Of a DNA stretch of 64,000 nt, positions 26,276-36,718 are shown one piece after another. The position numbers were made by a program, and so were the translations under genes. Source of the stretch: Cytospora piceicola (lineage: Eukaryota > Ascomycota > Sordariomycetes > Diaporthales > Cytosporaceae); the NCBI GenBank assembly GCA_023375675.1, contig JALQBC010000042.1, positions 62,001-126,000 on the forward strand, in the 5' to 3' direction. Positions within the stretch are counted from its first letter, which is position 1. Each line of letters begins with the position of its first letter. Under the pieces are notes generated by a model that did not search any database, was not told where the DNA came from, and saw only the letters and a program-made list of their open reading frames with translations.

Positions 26276-27910
26276 TCAGCCCATTATCATTCCCTTCATG
26301 CTACCCATGTCGCCCTCCTTGGCCGCAATTTCGAAGTATCCGTAGATAATCCTGGATTCTAGTCAGTAATGATTTGTCGATTTGCAGGAAGTGTTCAACT
26401 TACGTAACGGCAAGGAGAGTTCCGGTGCCGGAGCCAAGGGCGCCCAGGAGGTCGCTGGCAACGGAGAGAGCACCAATGCAAGCACCACCGAACGCAGCGG
26501 CAGTGGGGATGATGCGCTTCAGCTCCTTGTACATGCTCTGGTCACGGTGACCAGCCATAACCAGACCCTGGTCCTTAAGCTGCTTGGCGACATCACGTGG
26601 GCTGGAGCCAGAGACCTCGATCCAGGTCTTGGAGAAGATGGCGCAGGCGGTGAGCATGTAGGCGATGTAGACAACAGTGTGGATAGGGTCGATCAGGGCG
26701 TCCTTCATGTTCATCGGGGGAGACATGTAGTAAACCAGCCCAGAGATGGGGGACAGCTGGCCAGATCCCTCCTTGGCCTCCCAGACACCGAAGAGACGGA
26801 CGAGGAGGTTCTCACCGAAGCGAGAGAACAGCATCTGGGAAATGAGGAAGACGTTGGAGGACAAGGCGGACTGCAACATGATGGGCATGTTAGAGGTGTA
26901 GAACAGGCGGACGGGGTAGGAGCCACGAGCACCACGCTGGCGAGAAGACTTGACGGGGATCTCGACACGGAAGCCCTGCAGGTAGATGACAGCGGCGAAG
27001 ACGACAAGAGTGGCCAGCAGGTTCATGATGTTGGGCAGGTTCTGTCTGTAGAAAGCCTCCTGCAGAGCGCGCTGCTTGTTGGGCCAGGTCATAAGCAGGT
27101 GGAAGAGGGCAATGACGGCACCCTCGTACTCGGGACCACGGCCAGTGTTGATGCTGGTCGGGGAGAAAGCCTTCCACATGATGGACTCGCAGATGTTGGT
27201 GGCAATGAACAGAGAGATACCGCTGCCAAGACCGTAACCCTTCTGCAGAAGCTCATCGAGGAGAATGACGATCATGCCAGCGATGAAAAGCTGGAGAACC
27301 AGCAGAACGACGATACCAGCGCCAAGGTCGGAAGGAGGGCCGTAGAGACCGGTGAAGACGTAGACAGTGGCGGTACCGGCGGAGAGGATGAAGGCGAACA
27401 GCTTCTGGGCGGTCTGGTAGAGCTCGCGGTCGGACTTGAGGTCGAGGTTGACGTCGATCAGGTGGGTTCCAGCGAGGAGCTGGAAGACCATACCGGACGA
27501 GACAATAGGGGTAATACCAAGCTCCATCAATGTTCCACGGTTACTCGCCATCATCATGCGCAGCCAGTATAGAGGGTCGGAGGTGTCGGAGGAGACGATG
27601 CCGTACAAGGGCATCTGGCTCATGACCAAGAAGATCAGGAGGGTGAGACCAGTCCACATCAACTTTTGGTTGAAGGGGACCTTGGTCTCGGGTTGCTGAA
27701 CCTCAGGGAGGAACGGCACAAATGGCTTGACCAAGTCAAGAAATCGTACTATAGAGCGAACGCGCTTGTGTTAGCCACCTTGCACGATCCAATTGACACC
27801 GCGACACCATGATGAAGGCATTCGCCATGCTTGGCTGCCGATGCGAAGCTTCGCGGTAGATCGCGACAGCACGAAGAGGGTAAATGGATAGTCGACTTAC
27901 GGCTGCTCAT
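26276..27910 (-). CDS. sec61: Sec61 alpha, protein-conducting channel subunit
   Basis: Three exons (27910-27901, 27748-26404, 26351-26276) give 476 residues, the usual fungal length. The protein forms the ER translocon channel for secretory and membrane proteins, with the beta and gamma subunits. The first exon is only 10 nt, encoding Met-Ser-Ser plus one base; splicing gives [20 protein letters not shown], the conserved amphipathic N-terminus. Ten hydrophobic segments follow, with the plug region '[18 protein letters not shown]' and a conserved loop around '[12 protein letters not shown]'-like residues (here [17 protein letters not shown]). The 3' exon supplies [17 protein letters not shown]. 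For that exon I placed the acceptor at CCAG/G (26352/26351), because a nearer AG would leave the conserved frame. Very strong codon bias suggests high expression. Confidence 0.96.
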
Positions 27911-28441
27911 GATGGGCAAACTGTGGTTGCAATGAGCTCGTCTAGAGAATCATCCAAAGGATAGAAGGAAAGGAAGGTCGAGCGACAATGGCTCGGGGGA
28001 GAATGGGATGTAGACAGAAATTTGAAAGGAGAGGGAAAGTTGGTCGAAGAGAAGAAGACTCCGAGCTGACCAGTGTATCAGTACAACAAGTCTAAGTTAA
28101 GGTTGCGATCTGGCTTCAAGCTACTGGACGAGCTCCAATTTGTGATGTGTCCAGTACGGCCGAAGACTTGGAGCCACTCTGGGCACTTCGTCGGGTGGAC
28201 CCAATCCACACGTGACCCTAGCCAGTAGGAAGGAACCACTGACTTAGGGACTTGGGGAAGGGACGGGACCGGGGCCGAAGCCGGCACATTCCACCGAACC
28301 GGGATCCTCGTCCGATGTCTTTAACTTCAAATGTTTTACTGTGCATATCGATATCATGACTGAGAAGATTACCTCATATTAATTCACTTTCCCTCGTTCT
28401 TTTCTGTCGTCTACCTCAGAGAAATAAACTGGGAGAGACCC
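27911..28441. promoter_or_regulatory. Divergent intergenic region (sec61 / tRNA-modifying enzyme)
   Basis: This 530-bp gap holds both promoters and leaders. I see no named element. Confidence 0.55.
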
Positions 28442-29934
28442 ATGCTCAGCAATCGTCTGTTATCTCGTCTCATTTCCAGACCTGTAACATGCTCTGCCAC
28501 AATGTCGACTTGCAGACCCGCGTCGGCCCCTTTGGTGGTCATTCTAGGGGCTACAGGAACTGGAAAATCTGAAGTGAGCAGCAAGACAATAATATCCCAC
28601 CTACCTTGACCTGGACTAACTCATCCTCAAAGCTTGCCGTGGACTTGGCGGTCCGTTACAATGGTGAAATTATCAATGCAGATGCTATGCAGATGTATAA
28701 AGGCCTGCCCATCATAACCAACAAAATCTCTGTGGAAGAGCGACGCTCTATCCCGCATCACCTTCTTGGAAATATCGGCCTCGACGAAGAGACCTGGGTT
28801 GTTGGCGTTTTCAAGCGAGAGGCCAACCGTATTATTCAAGAGATTCGCAGCAGGGGCCGTCTACCCATTGTTGTCGGAGGGACCCACTACTACACCAAAG
28901 CATTACTTTTCAAGGATAGCTTGGTGGAAAAGGACGATGCAGCTCCTGATAGCCTGTCGGTGCCAGACAACTCTGCCGAGCATCCGATCTTGGAGGATAC
29001 CACCGAGGCCATGTGGATGAAGCTCAAAGAGGTCGATCCCGTCATGGCTGACCGGTGGCACCCCAATGACAGGCGGAAGATCCGCCGTTCCCTAGAAATA
29101 TTCCTCACTACGGGCAAGCGTGCATCGGACATTTATGCGGAACAGCGCAAGAGGAAAGCTACCGAGATGGCAGCACAGGACGACTCGGCCCCTGCCGCCG
29201 ACGCTTTGCTCCTATGGGTTCACTCTGAGGATCAGGTGCTGAAAGATCGACTCAACAAGCGAATTGACAAAATGCTGGACCATGGCCTTATGGACGAAAT
29301 TACGGAGATGAACGACTACCTCAAAACCCGTCTTCATGATGGAGAGCTTGCGGACTACACCACGGGTATCTGGCAGTCGATTGGCTTCAAGGAATTCCAG
29401 CCGTATTTCAAAGCTCTAGAAAATGATGTCAACGGCGCAGAACTCGAGAAGGTGAAGCGTGACTGCCTCGAGATTATGAAAGGTGCAACCAGAAGGTATG
29501 CCAAATACCAAGTGAAATGGATCACGAAGCAAATGATGCCTCTGCTCGAAGAGCAAGGAAATATGGATAAGCTTTACGTCCTGGATAGCACCGACGTAGC
29601 GAAGTACTCCGAGAATGTCATAGATAAGGCCGCACCGTTGGCGCAGAGATTTTTGGCGGGAGATGAGATGCCGGCACCTTCCAGCGTGTCCGAGACTGCT
29701 CAGAACGTGCTAAGTAGCGCGATGGCAGCTGCCTCTTCTTTGCAGGGAACGCCTTGTCGCGAGCATTGCACGTTGTGCGATGCGACGTTTCTCAAAGAGG
29801 AGGAGTGGCAGAAACACCTCCGAGGCAAGGCTCATCGTCGGAGGCTTCGGGATATCAAGCGGACTGCCTTGATCCCCGCGCGACCGACCGCACTCATCAC
29901 GGTTGAGGATCCATCTCTGGTCGTTCCCACATGA
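28442..29934 (+). CDS. mod5: tRNA dimethylallyltransferase (MOD5/TRIT1 type)
   Basis: Two exons (28442-28573, 28633-29934) give 477 residues. The enzyme transfers a dimethylallyl group to A37 of tRNAs reading codons that begin with U. The P-loop GATGTGKS is at about 36-43, and the typical segment 'NADAMQMYKGLPIITNK' follows. A eukaryote-specific C2H2 finger (CTLCDATFLKEEEWQKHLRGKAH) lies near residues 423-446. Two in-frame ATGs stand 60 bp apart. The first (28442) opens with MLSNRLLSRLISRP, an Arg-rich mitochondrial presequence. The second (28502) starts directly before the catalytic core. Yeast MOD5 uses just such a pair of starts to supply mitochondria and cytosol/nucleus. I set the feature at the upstream start. 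Confidence 0.95.
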
Positions 29935-29980
29935 ATAAGATAAATTTCCATGTCGATTTATCCCTGGTATTCTATGCTTT

Positions 29981-30687
29981 ATGGTCTCTGGTCTAAGAGA
30001 CCTAGCATCCGTGGCTCTTCGAGCTTGCAAGCCTCAAGACAGAATTTTCCAGGCACACCATTTACAGGCAACGCTACCCTCCAACTTAAGGCGTTACGGA
30101 CTCGAGAAACATAGAATTCATACTTCGGCCGCAGTAGACAGTGAGTATACCAAGCCAATGGCAAGACCGGCATTCGAAACGTCCAGGGTGAAACTTGGCA
30201 AAACAAGGCTGGGGAAGGGAGGCACGAAAGGTGAGTTTGTAACAAGTCTTCAAGAATAAACCTGTTGTGTTGAGGGGTTTCAGAGGCACGTCGGCACAAA
30301 GGGGAGTTGAGCTGCCTCACGAAGGAACTTCTGCGGCAAGACTGGCCGTCACCTAGAATGGAAAAGAGAAAGCTTGTATTTCCTACATATTCTAGGGTAT
30401 CAACCAACAAGAATGAAAACCATGGTCCACGGTCTGGAAAAGAAATGCCCTGCCTTTCTTACAGTAAAGCCAAAGCCTTGGAGGAGACGCCAGCCAAGTT
30501 CTGCCGGGCATCCTACCCGAGGAAGGAGTCAAAGGGGGCGAAACAAATATGGAATAGCTATCCCGGCAACTGGGTCTCTCCGAGCAAACCTCCAAGGTAC
30601 TGTGATACTGCCGCCACCATCCAAGAAACGACCCAAACCGCTCGTGGTCGCATGGTAACTTCTGATAACAAATTGCCTTCGTGCTGA
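29981..30687 (+). CDS. Candidate small two-exon gene, possible mitochondrial protein
   Basis: Exons 29981-30230 and 30284-30687 join across a 53-nt GT-AG intron into 217 residues without a stop. The N-terminus (Arg, Ala and His, no cluster of acids, then 'RRYGLEKHRIHTSA') looks like a mitochondrial presequence with a cleavage site. The rest is basic and shows no domain I know. It lies only 46 bp after the tRNA-modifying gene and 51 bp before the end of the GCN2 gene, so it would be squeezed between two 3' ends. It could be a real fast-evolving gene, a decayed relic, or a chance frame. Confidence 0.35.
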
Positions 30688-30738
30688 GCCAGCTCACCCA
30701 CAGCTATGCCCAACAACAACCACAAATATCTCTCCCTA

Positions 30739-33700
30739 TCAGGCCCCAAGATCATAATAAATACAGCTCCCCGTCCGGAAATTGTACACAAACGCGTGCT
30801 TGCTCCCCGAGTCCCTGAACTCGCCCAGCATGTCCTGGACCTCCCTAACGTACTTCTTCTCGGCGTTGGTGACGTCCAGCCGGCGCCACGTGTCCGGCTC
30901 CGACAGGCTCGTTCCGCGGATGGCCTGCAGCACGGCGTCGGTCGTCTCGATGGCCGCGACGGGCCCGTCGAGGAAGGACTGCACAAGCTTGGCCGCGCTG
31001 GTCTGCGCCTGCTCGACGACCGTCTGCCGGTTGAACTTCTTGGACCGGATCTGCGCCGTCAGCACGCGCACCTCCTGCTGGTGGCCCGTATGGTGGCTCG
31101 GGTGCGGGAACGGGCTGGTGTCTCGCAGGGAGTTGCTCGTGTCGGTCTGCACGAGCCTCTCGCGGGGCCTGGCCGACGTCGTCGCCTTCATCGTTGAGTC
31201 GCGCTCGCGGATCTCGCCGCGCAGCCAATTCAGGAGTTCTCTCGAGGGAAGCTCTTCGTCGGGTACGTTGCGCCAGAGGGTCTTGATCTTGACTATGTCT
31301 GACTTGACAATGACCATCCACGCGGGCTGCTCTTCGGGCTTGTCTGGGATCAACTCATCAGATGAACGAGCCTCGTCGGCAAGCTCGGCGCAGATGGCGT
31401 TTGTTTGGAGGATGCGAAGGACCTCGAGCGCCGTTGACCGGCGGATGACTGGGTCATAGCTTGCCACAAGGACATCACAGCGCTTCTGGCTGAATAGTCC
31501 ATGTGCTACCTCCTCTGCTGCCTTCTTCAAGAAAGCCTTGCCGCCACTCTTTGCAGGCAACTGTGCCAGTCTCTCCCATGCGAAACTCACTCCGACTGCA
31601 TGCCGTTCGCCTATCAGGCTGCTGCCTGCCTTGTGCCTGTGTTCCTTGACTAGACTGTCGTACCTTCCGCCAGCTGCGAAGACCTGCTTTACCTTTTTGT
31701 CGTAAACGCACGAGAACATAACGCCACCTTTGAAAAATGCCTCGTTGACGCAATAAAGGGGAGTAATGTGGATCTTGGATTTTACGCCTAGAACTTTGCA
31801 GTACTCATACACCTCTTTTAGGTGAGCAATGGTCGAAGAAGCTTTCTGATAGTAGTCAGTTCCCTCGAACAGAGACTTTAGTTTTGGGAAGGCCTTGCTT
31901 GGGCTATCACGGAAGTCGAAGCGCTGGAGCTCGTCCACGCTGGTCGCAGAGACGCCACATTGTGGTGAGCGCAGTTCACCTCGCAGCTTCTGCCACGTCA
32001 TCCCCTGAACGTTGAGCTTGCTCAAAACTTCCGCGGTAGCTCTCCTGGTAGAGTGCTCCACGCTGCAGAAGTCGAAGATGAGCTGGAGGAGATCAGAATG
32101 ACCCAGTTGGAAGGCCATCTGGCTTGAGGACAACGACGGGAAGGTGGTAATGATGTCGTCTACTACTGTCAGAACACGGGCTTCCTTCAAGGACAGATCC
32201 AGAGTATCCGTTGCGACAATATCAAAGTCAACGACACCGATTTGGGTGGGTTGGCCGCCACCATGTTGCTCCCGGAAGACAGTACCGAACGAATAGGACT
32301 GCTGAAGCCCTACATTATTCGATTTGGCCAGCATTCGGGCGCGACCCATCTTCAAATCGAAAGGCAGCTGCAGTAAAGTGCCGTTATTGTCCAGGAGTCT
32401 GACTGCGTTGGTGTGATGTGCCGAATGGGGATAAATGGCAGGTGTAGGTAACTCTACTGCTCCATGACATTTGAAAATGGACACCAAGGTCTCTTTCACC
32501 ACGCGCTGACGCAGAAGCTCGGCTGCCGCCGGACTTTGTGTGTGCATATCCCAGACAAAATCTTTGGCCGGGTCAACCTTCCTGGAAAATAGTGTCGACA
32601 ATATCTTCTCATAGAATGGGGAATTGGGATCCGCCACGCCAGCGCTATTCAAGGACCACTATCAGTCTTCACTATACCGACAAGGTTGGCCAATAGGACA
32701 ATTCAGACGTATCGTGAGCAAGGGTATTTGGGGTAGACGTACATAGCTCGTCTAATAGTATCACTCTCCATTTCATCCGGAAGCTTGTTACTCTTCAGCA
32801 ATTCAGCGCTAGACGGTCGCTCCTTGGGGTTGTGTGTGAGCAAAGCGAGGATAATATCTGCTTGCGCTGTTCCGGAGTCGAAATCGGAAGGTATCACAGG
32901 ATGTGATCTACGAAGATCCTCAAGAACCTGCGCTCTTTGCATGCCCAGCATGGGAGGATAGCACATCTCAAAGAACATGATTCCCAGAGAATACATCTGC
33001 GATTTCAAAAAGTCAGCAGCTCTTCTTGGGCGACAGCCAAAGTATCGGGAAGTTCAAAGGGGTGGCCCCTGGGTTTGGCTTGATGCTGAGACGACGAAAG
33101 TATATCCAGAGTGAGAAGACCTACATCGACCTTCGACGTGTAATTGCCGCTCCCACCGGACTTCACTTCAGGGGCAACGTAGGCAGATGTTCCTATGCTT
33201 CTCGTCATATCGGCTTCATCCATGACGGACGAGTGCCCCTTCTCTACAGCTATGAGTCCCTTGCTGGCGAGTCCGAAGTCACCGATCTTGACGTTGTTCA
33301 CGCCATCGGGACCAACACTGATAAAGATATTGTCAGGTTTGAGATCGCGGTGAACAATATTCAAACTGTCTCTTGTTAGCTTGGCATCAATTTATAGACC
33401 CTCACAGTGGAACTAACCTGTGAACATGGGCCAAACCGTGCAAGACCTGGCGGAAGAGTCGCCAGACTTCCGTCTTGTTCTTGGAGAGGTTTCGTGAGAT
33501 AAGGTCGCGCAGGGTCTACTGAATAGTCAGTCTCCATATCCTTTTCATTTGATAGTGGTGGGCATGGAATCTGTGGCTCACCCGTTTCTCACAGTACTCC
33601 ATGGAGATATATAGCACGGTCCTGAAAGGCCGATAGCTAGGTCGGCGCGTGTGTTTCCGTTCAGACAGAACGAGTCTGTTCCCATTTTGCCCATTCTCGT

Positions 33701-36050
33701 CGACCTCGGTTTCCTCTTCTGATCCAGATGACGAATCTTCGTCGTCGTCATCGTCGTCATCGTCCTCATCATCATCTTCGTCGTCATCCTCCTCGTCGTC
33801 CAATATAGCTTCACTGTCATCGTCGCCAAACTCGATTTCAAAGTCGTCATCCTCGACCTCAGGGTCAGCGTTTAAGTGCCTGCTCGAAGAGATAAAGTCC
33901 AATCCACCCTGGCTCGTAGCAAACTCGATATTAAAGCCGGCATGGGATACAGTGTCTTGTGAGAAGTCCACGCCGCCGGCATCAGTTGATGTTTCCCCAT
34001 CGGTCGTGTCAGAAAGATCATAGACTTCTTCCAGCCATGTATTGAAGTATCGTACAACAGCTGGATGACTCAATTGTGACAGTAACCGCACTTCTTTCAG
34101 GACCTCCGTCAAGCCGCCTTGCGAACGAGATGTGATCTTTTTGATGGCGTAGATCTGTCCATCGAGTTTCTTGCGTGCCTTCACGACCTCACCGAATCCA
34201 CCTTTCCCCAAGCGGCCCTCTTCAACAAAGTCTTCCTTATATCTCGATGTAGCAGGGCCGCGAGTGGTTGTGGAATTTTGCCTCGACCTGTTTCTCATCG
34301 GTGTTATTTGTGGCAATGAGCCGAAATTGGTAATGGACTGAACGGCCGATGTCTCCTCGACAAAGACTGGAGCATCAGTTGCCAGGAATTCGCTGGAACT
34401 CAACTCGAAAGCGCGAGGCCTCTTCTTTGGGTCGGACTTGAAGAAGAAGGAAACCACTTCTTCCAGTGCATCAGAGAGGGAAAGAGAGTCCATCAGGTCC
34501 ACTGGGGAATGATACTTCTGCGCCACATCCAGGCCGAAGATCATCTGGAGGAAGACCAGCCCAAAGTCCCAGATATCTGTCTTCTGTGAGTATTGTGGCT
34601 TGGATGCAGCTGCTATTTCAGGAGGGAACCAGTAAGCAGATTTCGCATCTCTCATAGATGTCAATGTCTTAGTTATCGTGCAGATGTTATGCAGCTCCCT
34701 CTGGTAGCCGGCATCGGCTAGTTTCAGAATCATGTCTCCTGTCGATTCGGTGACCAACATAATATTGCCTGGATGGATGTCCTGATGCACCACACCCTGG
34801 CTGTGGAGCCACCCCAGAGCGTCGAGTAGATTGACGGTACAGCTGCGAACTCTGACAACATCCAGATGACCTGACCAGCGGAGCAGCTTCTCGAGTGAGC
34901 CGTCTTCTGCGAAGGGGCTCAGTACACTGACGTTCCAGCTCATAGCATTCGTCGCATCGTTAGCGGTCCGGCTGATCTTGTAATCCAATATTTCGAAGAT
35001 GGATTGATGACGGAGTTGTTTCATGGACTCTAGCTGAGATTCCAGGGCTTGCAGTTGTTTTCTGAAGTACGCTTGATCCTTTCCTCCCGAATGTACCTGG
35101 ACCTGCTTCAATGCAAGCCTTGGTCGCTTTTGGCCTGTTGGCAGTACCGGGCGCACTTCGTACACCGTGGTGATCGGGCCACGAAGGAATTCGGTCTTCC
35201 CGGTGACCGCATTGAATATAACTGAGTTGCCAGTGTTGTCTGTCAAGTTGCAAAGTTGATCGAATACAATGCGCTCATTTTCAGACTCTCGAGTAACTTC
35301 GACAGGACCCTCAAATGAGACGTGACTTGGTCGATTCTTCCTCTTGGACTCCTTTGCCTTCTCGTCTTGGCGCTTGAGTTCCTGTTGTACCAGCAGACCA
35401 AGGTATCGTTCTTCCTCCTTGGATGCCTCGAATTTCTTTTGTTCTTCTTTCTCCTTCTGCTCCTGTGCTAGCCTGGCCATTGCGGCCTCATGGGATGCCC
35501 GCTCCTCCTCGAGTGTGGGCAGAGCCCGTCCAGCAACCTTGGCCTGGGCGGCATCTTCTAGGATATCCCTAATGCCTTCGGCGATGCTCATTATCATCTC
35601 CTGCTCATCCCTGACGAACAGCTTGGTTTGTGTCTCCACATATTTCTGGACCTTGAACAGAGTTGCCTCCTTAAGATTGCGATGCTCTTTCAAAGTAAGT
35701 AGTGGTGGTGACTTGGGGTATGTAGCAACGAGAACGACGCCCAGTGTCAAAGCTGTATCTTCATCTGCTGACGCTCTTATTCGAATGTCAAAGGAGGGCT
35801 CTGATTTCTTCCATGCACTTTGAGCTGCTTTGTGTTCAACAAAGTCATCGGCATAGATAGCCTGCAGAGCAGTGATTTCATCCTGTTGGCGCTCCTCATA
35901 GTTCGTCTTGGCTGGACTGCTACCCGGAGCTGGACCTAGACCAGGACCTGGTGCTGGAATTTGCAGGCCAGGAAAGCTTGGATTGTTCTCATCATTTTTG
36001 ACTTTGTTCTGGGCAGTCTTGTTCTTCTGTCCAGTTCTCTTTCCGGCCAT
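30739..36050 (-). CDS. cpc-3: eIF2-alpha kinase GCN2 (Neurospora CPC-3)
   Basis: Five exons (36050-33582, 33515-33418, 33365-33125, 32996-32743, 32644-30739) give 1655 residues, close to CPC-3 of Neurospora. It senses uncharged tRNA and phosphorylates eIF2-alpha, which starts general amino-acid control. Order of domains: RWD (about 50-165, with YEERQQDEITALQAIY) that binds GCN1; a charged linker; a pseudokinase (about 255-560); the kinase (about 605-1005) with LGKGGFGEVVKARK, catalytic HRDLKPDN (Asp near 863), DFG near 885 and the activation-loop 'TRSIGTSAYVAPE'; a histidyl-tRNA-synthetase-like domain from about 1021; and a C-terminal dimerisation/ribosome-binding part. A run of Asp/Glu (about 735-790) fills the kinase insert. 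The exon 1/2 join uses the acceptor CAGTAG/ACC, since the earlier AG would create a stop. Confidence 0.96.
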
Positions 36051-36718
36051 GTTGACAGTAACATCAGGGACAAGTCGTGATCCAGAGGTGGTTCTGACGG
36101 TTTTGACTCAACAGTGACTTGACTAGAGGATTGTTTAAAGTGTCTCTGTCCAGCCCAGGGAAGGCTGCGAAACTCTAGCAAGACATGACCAAAAATTCGA
36201 ATGAGATGAAAGTAATGAATTTAGCTGTCAAATTGGGTCGAGGTGCAAATAGTGTTGAGATGTGTGACTCTAGGAAGCATGTATGAGCAATGGGGATTTT
36301 AATTCGGATGACCTCAGAGCTCCAAGCGCCCAAGGTTATAGACAGCATAGGGCTGAGCTGCAGGTGGGGGTTTGGGGGGGGGGGGCCGGTGTGTTTTAGA
36401 GGTGGTCCCTGGATGTTGGGGTCAGCAGGACCGGCACGACACGACTGTGGGGGCGTCCCTTCTACACTACTGTGTACTGTGTATAGGCTTGCCAAGCAAT
36501 CGCAATCGCAATCGCAACAACTGCAACCGCAACTGCAAAGTAAACAACCTTGAACGCATCTTGCATTCGCGACGGGCTCCACCAAGTTCCCAAATCGGTT
36601 CTCCACCAGCAAACTCGTGTCAATTACCTAAATAACATCCACGTCCAAGTGCTTTTTATGCTTACACCTTCGACATTTAGCGACTATCGCCAATCTTATT
36701 CCTTGATTGGCTACCACA
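36051..36718. promoter_or_regulatory. Divergent intergenic region (GCN2 / spindle pole protein)
   Basis: A 668-bp shared upstream region. It carries a TGACTCA site near GCN2, a G homopolymer at about 36,374, and a CAATCG-type short repeat (about 36,498-36,516). Confidence 0.6.
36104..36110. promoter_or_regulatory. TGACTCA, consensus site of GCN4/CPC1-type bZIP factors
   Basis: The exact heptamer TGACTCA stands 54 bp upstream of the GCN2 start codon. GCN4 in yeast and CPC1/CpcA in moulds bind this sequence in amino-acid biosynthesis genes. A 7-mer is easily found by chance in 64 kb, and only its position makes it notable. Confidence 0.4.

Noticed and set aside
26359..26403. Nearer acceptor (TAG at 26361-26359) for the last sec61 exon
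   Set aside because: It would shift the frame and lose the conserved [14 protein letters not shown] end; the acceptor at 26352 keeps it.
26382..27572. 396-codon plus-strand frame opposite sec61
   Set aside because: It is the mirror of a highly expressed, codon-biased gene: few codons of sec61 give stops on the other strand. Its composition (Gly/Asp/Glu/Val) has no domain.
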